From Cervus elaphus (taxonomy: Eukaryota > Chordata > Mammalia > Artiodactyla > Cervidae), in NCBI RefSeq assembly GCF_910594005.1, contig NC_057825.1:50313037-50377036 (forward strand): a DNA stretch of 64,000 nucleotides. The letters are read 5' to 3'. A program made the position numbers and the translations under genes. Below the pieces are notes generated by a model. The model searched no databases. It was given only the letters and a program-made list of their open reading frames with translations, and was not told where the DNA came from. Positions 1 to 10,504 of the stretch are shown here, piece after piece. Within the stretch, counting starts at the first letter, position 1; each line of letters opens with the position of its first letter.

Positions 1-116
1 GGAAGATCCCCTAGAGGCGCAAATGGCAACCCACTCCAATATTCTTGCCTGGAGAATCCCATGGACAGAGGAGCCTGGTGAGCTACAGTCCATGGGGTTG
101 CAAGGAATCCAACATG
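1..116 (+). mobile_element. Bov-tA SINE, 3' part, cut by window edge
   Basis: Shows the Bov-A body in order: the GGAAGATCCCCT start, the 'cccactccaatattcttgcctgg' core, 'atggacagaggagcctgg' and 'tccatggggttgcaa'. The tRNA-derived head lies outside the window. Confidence 0.85.
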
Positions 117-486
117 AGAGAGTACACATGGGCATGTGCATACTCAAAGAAGTAGAAAGGCCTTTGAGCAGGAAAATACACAATTATCTTTCTGTGGGTG
201 AGTCTAGTCAGTGAATATGCAGGCCAGCTTGAGGAATGACTCCGGTACCTTTGAGAATTATTAAGCTAGGAAGGCCAGCCCAGTTAAAGGCTTATAACAC
301 ACATCAGAGTAGCTGAGCCCCACCTGAGTGTACAGCCAGTCATTACTGCCGTAGATTGAATGTGCTTCAGAGAAACTGAGCAAGTACAAGACAAATCTGC
401 AGGGCTCAGACCCCAGGCATTGCTGCCACTATGGTGAATCCAAGCCAGGAGAACAGCCAAAGGGCCAGGAAGGATTACTGGGCAGT
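117..486. other. CTNNA2 intron sequence, no feature seen
   Basis: Single-copy-looking sequence between two SINEs. No exon-like open frame with splice signals and no recognised repeat. Confidence 0.5.
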
Positions 487-495
487 AGCACACCC

Positions 496-716
496 GAAGA
501 CTTCCCCAGTGACTCAGAGGTAAAGAGAGATGCGGGTTCCATGCAAGAGATGTGGGTTCCATCCCTGGGTCAGGAAGATCCCCTGGAGGAGGGCATAGCA
601 ACACGCTCCAGTATTCTTGCCTGGAGAATCCCATGCACAGAGGAGCCTGGCGGACTACAGTCTATAGGGTCTTAAAGAGACAGATAGGACTGAAGCGACT
701 TAGCATGTATGCACGC
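496..716 (+). mobile_element. Bov-tA SINE
   Basis: Degenerate tRNA head ('acttccccagtgactcagag') followed by the Bov-A body. The head carries a short internal duplication around 'gggttccat' (534 and 554). Flanks AGCACACCC (487-495) and AGCACATCC (717-725) look like a 9-bp target-site duplication with one mismatch. Confidence 0.85.
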
Positions 717-844
717 AGCACATCCAGCACCCAGAGATAGAGTTAGAAAGAATGCAGGTTCTGAGGATAAGACCAAAAATCACAGATCAGGAGATAGAAG
801 CTCTTAATAGACTCAGTCATGATGTTTATAAGATTGCCTGTTTG

Positions 845-1055
845 TGTGTGATCAGTCATGTCTGACTCTTTTGTGACCCCATGGACTGTTGCTCACCAGA
901 CTCCTCTGTCCATGGAACTTTCCAGGCAATAATACTAGAGTGGGTTGCCATTTCCTGCTCCAGGGGATCTTCCAGACCCAGGAATTGAACCCACATCTCT
1001 TGCATCTCCTGCATTGGCACGTAGATTCTTTACCACTGAGCCACCTGGGAAGCCC
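845..1055 (-). mobile_element. Bov-tA SINE, reverse orientation
   Basis: Reverse complement of a complete Bov-tA: it begins with 'cagtcatgtctgactctt' and ends with the tRNA-head complement 'gagccacctgggaagccc'. Confidence 0.9.
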
Positions 1056-1233
1056 ATCAGATACCCAGACAGAGTTAATAATTGAGATTTGTTCATTTTG
1101 AATGATAGGTTGTGACTGAAAAACAAGACCCCAGAGACTGAATGAGGCTTAAGAGAAGTAGCTCAGTATAGTGGTTCAGCTGTTGGGCTTTGGTGAGAAA
1201 TGGATAGTATGGGGTCCTAATTCTTACTTTGCC

Positions 1234-1902
1234 AATTCATGGCATCCGGTCCCATCACTTCATGGCAAATAGATGGGGAAACAGTGGAAACAGTGGCTGA
1301 CTTTATTTTTTTGAGCTCCAAAATCACTGCAGATGGTGATTGCAGCCATGGAATGAAAAGACGCTTACTCCTTGGAAGGAAAGTTATGACCGACCTAGAC
1401 AGCATATTAAAAAGCAGAGACATTACTTTGCCAACAAAGGTCTGTCTAGTCAAGACTATGGTTTTTCCAGTAGTCGTGTATGGATGTGAGAGTTGCACTA
1501 TAAAGAAAGCTGAGTGCCGAAGAATTGATGATTTTGAACTGTGATGTGGAGAAGACTCTTGAGAGTCCCTTGGACTGCAAGGAGATCCAACCAGCCCATC
1601 CTAAAGGAGATCAGTCCTGGGTTTTCATTGGAAGGACTGATGCTGAGGCTGGAACTCCAGTACTTTGGCCACCTGATGCGAAGAGCTATCTCATTTGAAA
1701 AGACCCTGATGCTGGGAAAGATTGAGGGCAGGAGGAGAAAGGGATGACAGAGGATGAGATGGTTGGATGGCATCACCGACTTAATGGAAGTGAGTTTGGG
1801 TGAACTCCAGGAGTTGGTGATGGACAGGGAGGCCTGGCGTGCTGTGGTTCATGCGGTCGCAAAGAGTTGGACACGACTGAGAGACTGAACTGAACTGAAC
1901 AG
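1234..1902 (+). mobile_element. BovB (RTE) LINE, 3' fragment, 5'-truncated
   Basis: Covers the C-terminal part of the BovB reverse-transcriptase ORF and the short 3' end. It opens with 'atggcatccggtcccatcac' and ends in the family's ACTGAACTGAACTGAAC tail. Translation gives BovB residues such as GCES, LLRVPWTARRSNQPILKEIS and GHLMRRA, split between two frames (1239-1544 and 1541-1747). The ORF is therefore frameshifted and dead. Confidence 0.92.
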
Positions 1903-1993
1903 GGACAAGTTACCTTACCTCACCTCCCTAAGTTTGCCTTTCTTCATCTGTAAAAGGTGGTGTAGAGGTTTCTATTTCAAGGATTTTTGACTC

Positions 1994-2272
1994 TGCTGCT
2001 GCTGCTGCTGCTAAGTTGCTTCAGTCGTGTCCAGCTCTGTGCGACCCCATAGACGGCAGCCCACCAGGCTCCCCCGTCCCTGGGATTCTCCAGGCAAGAA
2101 TGCTGAAGTGGGTTGCCATTTCCTTCTCCAATGCATGAAAGTGGAAAGTGAAAATGAAGTCGCTCAGATGTGTCCGACTCCTAGTGACCCCATGGACTGC
2201 AGCCTACCAGGCTCCTCCGTCCGTGGGATTTTCCAGGCAAGAGTACTGGAGTGGGTTGCCATTGCCTTCTCC
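1994..2272 (+). mobile_element. Bov-A2 SINE with 8-bp target duplication
   Basis: Two Bov-A units joined by the diagnostic 'atgcatgaaagtggaaagtg' linker, starting with (CTG)n. Identical flanks TTTGACTC at 1986-1993 and 2273-2280 define the insertion exactly. Confidence 0.95.
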
Positions 2273-2345
2273 TTTGACTCTTGAGTCATGCAAATTAACT
2301 AAAAGGACTAAAGCAATGCCAAGCACCTTGTAAACATTCAATCAA

Positions 2346-3536
2346 TGTTGGTTATTATTATGAGAACTTCATTTTCACATATTCATTAACATGTTTTGTT
2401 TGAAAATGCCCTAGTTACAGTATACATCACGAAATAGGATGCAGTTATGTGAAATAAGTTTTGCTAAACCTTCTATTTAAATATCATCTTCAAATGTAGC
2501 TTTATGATTTTTAAGGTATTTTCTTTAGAAAGTGCATTTTTAACAAAATGCGCCACTTGGAAACCAGGTCTCAGTGGTATTTTGGACAAGTGTAAAGGAA
2601 ACCCATTTTTAACTAAAACAAATTATGATGGTGCTGAAAATGATCTAAATCATTACAGTGGGTAAAGGGCAAATGGTAAAATGTACCCTTAGAGAATTCA
2701 ATTTTTAAGAAACAGTCAAATTTTGCATTGATTTTGGATTGGCCTTACTACCTCTGAATGTATTTGCTCAGGCTTAGCTGGATCTCACCTCCTCATTTTG
2801 CCTTGCCATAAGTTTAATACCTGCCCTACCAGGTGGTTTGAACAAAGTCATTGGCTTAATCATTCAGAATCATCTCACTCTCAACCAATGTGTTAGGTTT
2901 ATTCACAGGATTCGTGCGTCAGGCTGGGAGAACAAAGGGGTTCTGAAGAAGAAAGAGGCTATCATATTTTTGCAGCAGAATTAGACACCATCTATCTGAA
3001 AATGGAATCTGTGGTAAAAATCTCCAGATTACTTGTAATTCTTCTCTTTGGACTTACTCAGTTCTCCCAAGACTTGCTTTTCCAGGGACAATTTAAAATA
3101 CAATAGACATACTTTGTCCTATTCTACTTCTACTAATTCTCTTGCTCCAAAGCAAATCAAGACAACTGTCCCTGATATATTAATATCATTCTACCCTCTC
3201 TTCACTCATAGCCCACAATAGAAGCAACTAATTTTGTAAATGAATATTGCTCATTTTTGAAACCTGACAGACTTTTACAGGGAATTGTCAATTGGCTGAG
3301 GGGTATTGTATCTAGCGCTAAAGAAACTGTGACTGAACTCCTAATTGTCCCAGCATTTTGCTATCTTATCTCTTTTCTTCATTATTTGTATTCCTACCTG
3401 AAAGTATCATTGGAAAGATGAAAAAGTGAAATTCAATCAGTTAACGAGCTGTGATGTTACAAAACTTGTGGATGGTGAAAGTCTGAAATCGTTGGATGAA
3501 ACAAGCCTTGAGATAGTCTTTGGGTTTCATTAATCC
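2346..3536. other. CTNNA2 intron, unique-looking
   Basis: AT-rich sequence with no recognised repeat or exon. Confidence 0.5.
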
Positions 3537-3692
3537 AGAGGTTCTCAACCTTTGGCATGAATCAGAATCTCCTGGATTACCAGTTTTCGATTCAGAAATT
3601 TTGGGATTGGCCTGAGAGATTGCATTTTGAAAAGGTTGCCAGGTGATGCTGATACTGCTGGTTCAGAGACCATACTTAGAACATCACTGCAC
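3537..3692 (+). mobile_element. MER5-type hAT-Charlie DNA transposon relic
   Basis: Matches the remembered MER5A consensus in order: 'ggttctcaacctttggc', 'atcagaatctcctgg', 'ccaggtgatgctgatactgctgg' and 'accatacttagaacatcactgc'. The terminal sequences are eroded and there is an internal deletion. Confidence 0.75.
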
Positions 3693-4899
3693 TAATCTGT
3701 GCTTGGCTTCCCTTCTATTAATGTGAATAATCTAGAGTTTTCTTTTCCTTAGCTGACTTTAAAATTTATGCTGTATAAAGTAAACATTATTGGCTAAACA
3801 GTTATTTTGGTATATGGACATCTTATACAGTGTAATAGAATTGGTAGTGTAAGTAATTACTCTATCCATTTGGTTGATTTAATTTGCAAAGCAGTCAATT
3901 ATATATTCCTTGAGTCATGGCTCTAATCCACAAATCTCTGCTTCTCTATATTATTGTGGAGTCAATGTAATACTGACGTTTAACTTATGTCTGTGTGTAT
4001 GAGTGTGTGTGTGTATGGTGAAGCCTTAATTTTATGGCATTGTAAGAAATTCATACTTAAAAAACTCCTTCTGTTGTTTTCTCCAATGATCTGATTTTAT
4101 AAGCTTTTTGTGGTAGAACTGAGTTCATTTCTCATAGAATTTTTTAAGCTCAGAATGTTTATTTAGCTTTAATAAAGGATGTAGAAGAGATAACAGCCAG
4201 GATAACATAATAGAGCCCTTAGATATAACATCTGATGTCCCCAGTCACTACTTGAGACTCACTTGGTTCACAAGAAATGACAAGTTAAGTGAATGCAGGT
4301 CATATCACATGGGGAGTCACAGTGTTTGGGGTCACTGGGCATAAACACTGTTAATTCCTCACACCCAGAAGGCCGTATGCCTCATTCCCATTCTCTAATG
4401 TAGCTACAGTCATTGATTACAAGTTATACAATGAACAGCCTCAGCATCTAGGAGCACATTCCTTAGCAACAGCCTTGAATTTCTCATTTAGCTGCAATGG
4501 GATACCTTTCCTGAATTGATACTATAAGTTTGATGAACAGATTACATTCAGGCATCCCTGAGGCTGGAGTAATATTTGTAGTCCAGCTGTTAATTCTTTC
4601 CCGTCACTAGGTGACACATACAATCCTGACTGAATGGGAGTCTGGGAAATGCAGTTTTGAACTTTTCCAGCTTTTGTTGTCCTGGAGTTTGAAACAGATA
4701 TTGAATGGTCTAGTATGGAGTATGTAACATGCTGCCTAACTGATGAAAAGCAGAAAAGAGGTAACTTGAAAAATCCTTGGCCTTAGAGTCTGGATATGAA
4801 TTTGCACACCAATGCTGCTCTAAGCTGTGACTTGTCTTAACAATTTTAAAGTCATCCTACCTAATAGGGTGTCAGTATGGTACAGTAACTGTACAGTCT
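3693..4899. other. CTNNA2 intron, unique-looking
   Basis: No recognised repeat apart from a short TG-rich run near 3990-4017, and no coding signal. Confidence 0.5.
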
Positions 4900-5062
4900 T
4901 GAAGGACCTTATCACTTAAGCTGAGTAAACTTGTGAAAATTACTGGACCTCTGCATGCACTAGATCTCTCACCATATGATGGCAATGACAGTAATACCTA
5001 CATCACAGCATTGTTGTGAGAGTTGAGTGGGGAAACAAAGTTCTTAAAATAGCATTTGGCAC
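4900..5062 (+). mobile_element. MIR SINE relic
   Basis: MIR 3' half order is visible: 'gtgaaaattactggacctctg', 'gtaatacctacatcacagca', 'ttgttgtgagagttgag' and the terminal 'atagcatttggcac'. Diverged, as expected for a mammal-wide relic. Confidence 0.6.
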
Positions 5063-5743
5063 TTCTTAAGAAAACAATATTTCATTTAGCACATGAATAG
5101 GGGGTCTTATTGAATGCTCTCTGACCTAAATACACCTAACACAATTGTTGATATTTTTATATGAGGTACATTTAAGACCTGGGAATAGTCAGACAGATAC
5201 TGTAGAGTATCAGACACCTAATTAAAAAGTCAGTGTATCCATGGATATGTTCTTCTGCCTAGCTGCCTGCATCCGTATCAATCCAGAGGTCAGGGTGGAG
5301 AAATTATTTATAAATAGATGTTTTCACTGGGAGGACCATAAAACTGAGATGGAAAACCCTTATAACTTTTTATTCTTCAGTGCCTGCCAAATGCTTTTCA
5401 AACATTTTAGTAATTGTCGTCATTACCAGTCAGCCTAATGTAATAACATTAGGTGTTCCACTTTGGAAAATTTCTCTTATGTTGGAATTCTTACGTGATT
5501 AAAAAAAAGTTTTGTCTTTAGTGGTATTGAGATTATATAAAACTGTGTATCATCAAATATTCTCTTTTTTTCCTCCTCCTTATGTTGGGGTTAAGAATAG
5601 AAGACAGGTGACTGTTTTTTAACCTATTCACCTTGTCATGTAATAGTTTGCTCCTTTATGGAAATACTGGATACCGGCACAGACACAACTTTGTTTTAAA
5701 TGTGAAGTTGCACCTCCATCTTCTGAATGCTGGGCCTTGACTA
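5063..5743. other. End of the last CTNNA2 intron
   Basis: Unique-looking. The short open frame at 5241-5438 has no splice context and no family resemblance, so I do not call it. Confidence 0.5.
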
Positions 5744-5773
5744 ACCCATTTTTATCTCATTCTTCTACTTCAG
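5744..5773 (+). promoter_or_regulatory. CTNNA2: Splice acceptor of the CTNNA2 terminal exon
   Basis: A pyrimidine-rich tract ('tttttatctcattcttctac') runs into TTCAG at 5769-5773. A plausible branch-point sequence, TGACTAAC, places the branch A near 5744, about 30 nt upstream, which is within the usual range. The downstream exon reads in phase 0 from 5774. Confidence 0.85.
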
Positions 5774-6061
5774 CTGGACAGTGCCACGTCACTCATCCAG
5801 GCAGCTAAAAACCTGATGAATGCTGTTGTCCTCACGGTGAAAGCATCTTATGTGGCCTCAACGAAATACCAGAAGGTCTATGGGACAGCAGCTGTCAACT
5901 CACCTGTTGTGTCCTGGAAGATGAAGGCACCAGAGAAGAAGCCCCTTGTGAAGAGAGAAAAGCCTGAAGAATTCCAGACAAGAGTGAGACGAGGTTCTCA
6001 GAAGAAACACATTTCGCCTGTACAGGCTTTAAGTGAATTCAAAGCAATGGATTCCTTCTAG
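5774..6061 (+). CDS. CTNNA2: Catenin alpha-2 (alpha-N-catenin), last coding exon
   Basis: Encodes the C-terminal 95 residues and TAG stop (6059-6061) of alpha-N-catenin, the neuronal alpha-catenin that links cadherin/beta-catenin complexes to F-actin at adherens junctions and synapses. Seen here: the exon begins LDSATSLIQAAKNLMNAV, continues through a helical segment (VKASYVASTKYQK), a basic stretch (KMKAPEKKPLVKREK, then RVRRGSQKKH) and ends QALSEFKAMDSF. From family knowledge this is the end of the actin-binding (VH3) domain plus its flexible C-terminal tail. The segment KVYGTAAVNSPVVSW and the final F fit CTNNA2; CTNNA1 ends in I and differs in that middle segment. The frame is open from the splice site, so the annotated start is the exon edge and not the internal Met at 5816. 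The acceptor argues against a processed pseudogene. Upstream exons lie left of the window. Confidence 0.96.
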   Translation: MDSATSLIQAAKNLMNAVVLTVKASYVASTKYQKVYGTAAVNSPVVSWKMKAPEKKPLVKREKPEEFQTRVRRGSQKKHISPVQALSEFKAMDSF

Positions 6062-6090
6062 GACGATAGGCTTTAACAAGAAAGCTTTTT

Positions 6091-6123
6091 CTTTCTTTCT
6101 TTCTTTTTTTTTTTTTCCTTTTT
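6091..6123 (+). repeat. (CTTT)n / poly-T tract in the CTNNA2 3' UTR
   Basis: CTTT repeated about five times runs into 14 consecutive T, then CCTTTTTAA. In the transcript this would be a U/UC-rich element, a type bound by PTB and ELAV-like proteins; binding here is inference. Confidence 0.85.
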
Positions 6124-6703
6124 AATTCCATTTTTGTATGCATACCTGCTGACTCGTATGCCTCTGGCATGGGGAAAATAAGGAACAGTGTCTGTTTGCA
6201 TGTAAGATGAGATGTGATCAATACCACTGATCCGTCTCTAGCCTGAGGAGGGGACGGGAAATTCCTGTCCCGAGGTGGCACAGAGCTGTCCTTTGCAACA
6301 TTCTCATAAAATTGGGCAGAGTTCACATTGCAGTGTTTATGGGAGTGGGAGGGATGGGGAAAATAAAATTAACTCTACAAAAGCAAACTCTAATGCATGC
6401 AAGAATCATTAGGTTGGCAGGTATATTAATAAGTGACAAACTGGAAGTGTAATGGTAGAACATAAAGCTTGTATTGCTTCTGTTTAAGTGCAAAAATGTA
6501 CTAGCCAATACGCTTAAGTGTGTGGCCCACAAATTGAACAATTTAACTTTGACATCATGTCCATGATATTATGTGGAGTTTTTACTAAGGAGAAACAAAC
6601 TCATCCAGCCTAAAATGTTTCTTTTAATCTGTATTCTGTTCTTTCTCTTCTAGTCGTGCCATTACTAGTGCTCTTGTTATCAATTTCCCCCTTTACTGAA
6701 AAC

Positions 6704-6709
6704 AATAAA
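6704..6709 (+). terminator. CTNNA2: Poly(A) signal AATAAA, likely main CTNNA2 site
   Basis: Canonical hexamer in 'gaaaacaataaacctttg', followed by a T-rich stretch. An earlier AATAAA at 6362-6367 is possible but has a weaker downstream context. Confidence 0.6.
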
Positions 6710-6783
6710 CCTTTGTTTAAAAGAATTATAATCCTTCTGGGGGCACTGGAAGCACAATGTGGTGATCATCTTGCTCTTACTTT

Positions 6784-6800
6784 AAAAAAAAAAAAAAAAA
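6784..6800 (+). repeat. Poly-A run (17 nt)
   Basis: Homopolymer about 75 nt downstream of the proposed main poly(A) site. No SINE body is attached to it. Confidence 0.9.
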
Positions 6801-6947
6801 CTGAACTATGACTTTGCTAGAAATAGGAGGCCCAGTGATGGAATGTTAAAGGAATGGAAACTGACAACGTGTGAAGGTTTAGAGGCAAATACATAGGTGT
6901 AGCTTGGAGTGCTGGTATCTAATATACCATTGTATCCACTAACTCGA

Positions 6948-6953
6948 AATAAA
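6948..6953 (+). terminator. CTNNA2: Possible distal poly(A) signal
   Basis: Canonical AATAAA in 'ctcgaaataaacacattt'. It would add about 245 nt to the UTR, past the 17-nt A run. Confidence 0.35.
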
Positions 6954-6961
6954 CACATTTA

Positions 6962-7649
6962 ATCTTGACACCTGAAGAATGTTTTCCTCCTTTGAATGCA
7001 TGCTTATAGACAATTAGAGCATCTTCTTGAAAACTGATTAAAAATACTTTGTGTTTTTAGAAATTGGGGGTAAGAGTAGGTAAGTGACATGTAAAGAAAA
7101 CTCTGGATCATCTTTATAGTCCAGGAATTTATTTTTCTGTGTGTTTTTCCATGTGGTTTTTATTCACTTTCAAAGTGAATCTAATGAGAAAATCATGTGT
7201 TAGAATTTTCTGGGCCATGTTTAGCCCTGGGCTTAACTTATGAAACTTAATGTGTTCTCAGAAGAAATTGAATCAAGAAAAAAATTATAGAGAGGTCCAT
7301 TAATTTTAAAATATTTTATTCATTTCAAAATATTTTTATCTCAACTACAGAAAGAAGGCCTCTATTTCACTACTAAGAAAGAGTGGGGTGTAGTCTTTCA
7401 GCTATGCCTCGAGGAGTGAGGGGAAAAAACATATTCATCTGAGTTCTTGAAATTCCTCCCATTTGAGTGATCTCTACAGGTTAGCAAGTTATAGTATGTC
7501 TCTAGAAGACTTCTCATAAAACGTCTTATTTCTTAGCAATGTAGTAACATATTGGGAGACAAGGACATCTATGCTTTGTATCAGCTTAGATACAAAGTCC
7601 CAAAGATATGAAGAGTTGTGGAAGAAGAAACACTTAGTCCAAAATGTTC
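6962..7649. other. Intergenic, unique-looking
   Basis: AT-rich DNA immediately downstream of CTNNA2. No feature recognised. Confidence 0.5.
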
Positions 7650-7802
7650 CTATGGACAGGCTCCTCTGCCCATAGAATTCTCCAGGTAAGACTAATGGAA
7701 CAGGTGGCCATTCCCTTCTCCAAGTGATCTTCTTGACCCAGGGTTTGAACCTGGGTCTCCTGCATTGCAGGCAGATTAACTGTCTGTGCCACAAGGAGAG
7801 CC
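7650..7802 (-). mobile_element. Bov-tA SINE, reverse, truncated
   Basis: Carries the complement of the tRNA head ('ctcctgcattgcaggcaga...') and the first Bov-A unit. The A-tail-side part is missing, so the copy ends at 'tatggacaggctcctctg'. Confidence 0.85.
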
Positions 7803-10504
7803 CTATTTAAAGATGGTTCTGTTCAAATCACTACTCATCTCCATGAGGTGATGAAAATACCACCCAGGCTGAGAATGATCTATTGATGGAGGATCCACCA
7901 CAATAGCTGTACAGTGGTTTTTAGCACTAAATCAGTAAACCACTATTTCAACTGCCCTGCTCCTTTAATTTGTGTAAATGCTGAGAAAGGAAACCATTGA
8001 TATTGATTCACAACTATTTATGGAATGCATTCTCTGAGCCAGGTCCTAAGTTGAGCTTACTGGCAACATTTCTTGTTAACACTTGAGCATGGCATAACTC
8101 TTGGTTTATGCATTCTATGATTTAATGGGTTGAAAGAAGTATTCTTCACACTAGCCAAGAAACTTTTAAAATTCAAAAACTTCTTGGCAAATCCTGAAAA
8201 ATAGTCAGCAGGCATCAGAGGAGCATCTAGACAATGCCATTGACTTTGCCCTTAAATGTGAATTAAATGTTTTAATACAGGAGAGTGAGCAATGTTTTAC
8301 GGGTGTGATTTCTGGAAAAAAGTCATTGATTCTGTTTGTTTTACCAAAGCTTATTGAGTAAACATCAACACTGCCCATCGTTTCTCTTGTGATCAAGGAA
8401 AATATAAGTGTTCAGGTACATAATTAAATATAAATACAGCTGAGAGCACTATAACAATAGACAAGCTTTACTGTTTGTTTCCTGGCTTTGAGAAACGTAC
8501 AATCTAGCTGACAATATAGGATATAGGCAGAAAAAAGATAAGTAAATATGCCAAGAAATTGTACCTAATGTGCCAAATGAAGAAGATAAAGAAATGACTG
8601 CTGAAAAAGACAAAAGAAGTCCGAACACATTGGGGACTGAAGCAGTTGGGGAAGGATTAATACACGTGATATGATTTACAAATGAGAAAACAAAAATTAA
8701 ATACATGCTGCATGAATGAAATGTATAATGAGTAAATTTGGTAGATGACTGGGGTGAGCATTCAAGGAAAAAAGAACAGCATATGTCCAGGTCTGAAAAC
8801 AAGTGCAGTCACAGGAAGCATGATGCAGACGGGAAAATAAATGTGGAAGTGTAGTATGAGGCTAAACTAAGGATGGCCATGAAGGAGTGTGACCATTATC
8901 CAGTAGGAAATTTGGGGTTTTAAAGTGGAATGGTGATAAAAGCAAGCAGTGTCTGTGTACAATGAAACTAATAATTTATGAGGAGATGAGACCTGAAAGG
9001 GGCTGATACTAGTTAAAGGATATTTGTGATAACAGTGTAGGAAAGAATTGCAGTTACTTCTTGAATAACGAGATGTGGAGTAAGAATGATTATTATATAA
9101 TTTATTCAAGGAGGCTAAAGAGTCAGAAAACTGGAAAGCAACTACAAAGCAGTATGTGAATATGTACTGAAACATACTTGAATATATGGTATATTTGAAA
9201 AGATAGAGAAGAAGTAATTAATCTCAAGCAAATAGAGTTATCTGGGATATTTCCTCCAAAAGTAGCACCCTGGGATAATGGAGGATGCATATTCCTGATG
9301 GGTGGAAATTGGATAAATCTCAACTTCTAACTTTCTGAGCTACAACTGATGATTTAAAAGATAAAAACTTTATATACTTCCAAGGGCCTAAAGTATCCAG
9401 GAAACATAGGTTATCTTCAGAAGATCTGTAGTTTTTCCTTCACTAAGTGTTGAAGTTCAGCTTTTATAAACAGTTGGCTCATGGCTTAGGTCATGGATAA
9501 ATAGGCTCGATGTGTCATTAAGACGACATCATCACTTTTGAGCATCAATAATAGGTATGACACCTTTCAGACACTGGAAGTATAACAATCTACAAAATAT
9601 TGTGTACAGCTGAACCATCAAGCACAATAAGCATTCAAAACACTGTGATTTAATAAGCTGTAGTCACTAAATTTGCTAGTAATGGATAAGTCATATGATC
9701 TCTGTTGCTATGTCATTGTCTATTAACCAAATCAAAGAGGTCAGTACTTATGCTTGAAGATGTGGAATTTTTAAAGGTGATAAAAGGAAGTGGATTAACT
9801 ACAGTAGGTCATTAATAACCTCTTAAAAATGTCAGTGCCGAGGAGTGCCAACAGCAAGGAGCAGACTAGGAAGCTCTAGGCCCAGGTTCACTTGTGGAAA
9901 CACAAAATTAATAACAAACACTGACCAAAGTAGCTTTGTGGGAACTCTAGAAACCACTTATGGATTTGTAGTAGCCAAGCATGTTTAACAAAGAAAAGGC
10001 TACACTTTAAAAAAGTTAGGAGGAAGCTGTGCAATTCCCGTTTCCTCCCAGGCAATGGGGGAAAAAGTCAAACTTGTTTGCATTGTTCTGGGCTGTCTTT
10101 GTCTTCCTAAGTGACTGGTTTCTGTTTTGCCTAATAAGGAGCTATGGTGGAAATGGTGGCATGGTTTCGATATCAGGTTGGAGCCCACTGAAAGCAATGG
10201 CAGGTACCAATGGCATCTAAAAACTGTAGGAAGGTTACAAATCTGTGAGCGACTGCGGCAAGAAATTATGCGCAGAGAAATACAAGAGAGCATCTAAGAC
10301 CCTAAGAAGAAGCAGAGATGAGACTCTGAGGAAATATAAGACATTTAATAGCAGCCATGTAAACTGGAATATTGGATGGGAAAAGCCCAGAGGACCAGGA
10401 AATAGACATGCTTAAAAAGGCCTGAAAAAACTCTAAGCATTTATGTCAGGTTGATGAGTGAAGGCCTTTTCCTTCATAGAGCCAGTGTGTAAAGACTGGG
10501 AGAG
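7803..10504. other. 2.7 kb intergenic, no feature seen
   Basis: No recognised transposon and no coding signal. Several open frames of 60-117 codons occur on both strands, but all have low-complexity, unconserved-looking composition. Very old, unrecognised repeats are possible. Confidence 0.45.

Larger units (their letters stand above)
1150..2345 (+). mobile_element. MIR SINE relic in three pieces
   Basis: MIR segments are recognisable at about 1150-1233 ('gttgggctttgg' 5' part), 1903-1985 ('acaagttacc...ttcatctgtaaaa' core) and 2281-2345 ('aatgccaagcacc' 3' part). A BovB (1234-1902) and a Bov-A2 (1994-2272) separate them. Removing both insertions restores MIR order, so the MIR is the oldest layer. 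Confidence 0.65.
6062..6725 (+). other. CTNNA2: CTNNA2 3' untranslated region
   Basis: Follows the stop codon to about 16 nt past AATAAA at 6704-6709. It contains a CTTT/T-rich tract starting 29 nt after the stop. No interspersed repeat is recognised in it. The exact cleavage site is inferred from signal spacing only. If the distal signal at 6948 is used, the UTR extends to about 6970. Confidence 0.7.

Noticed and set aside
5241..5438. 65-codon frame just upstream of the CTNNA2 exon as an alternative exon
   Set aside because: No convincing acceptor/donor pair and no resemblance to alpha-catenin.
8449..8802. 117-codon minus-strand frame
   Set aside because: Composition typical of chance frames in AT-rich DNA; no motif, no splice context.
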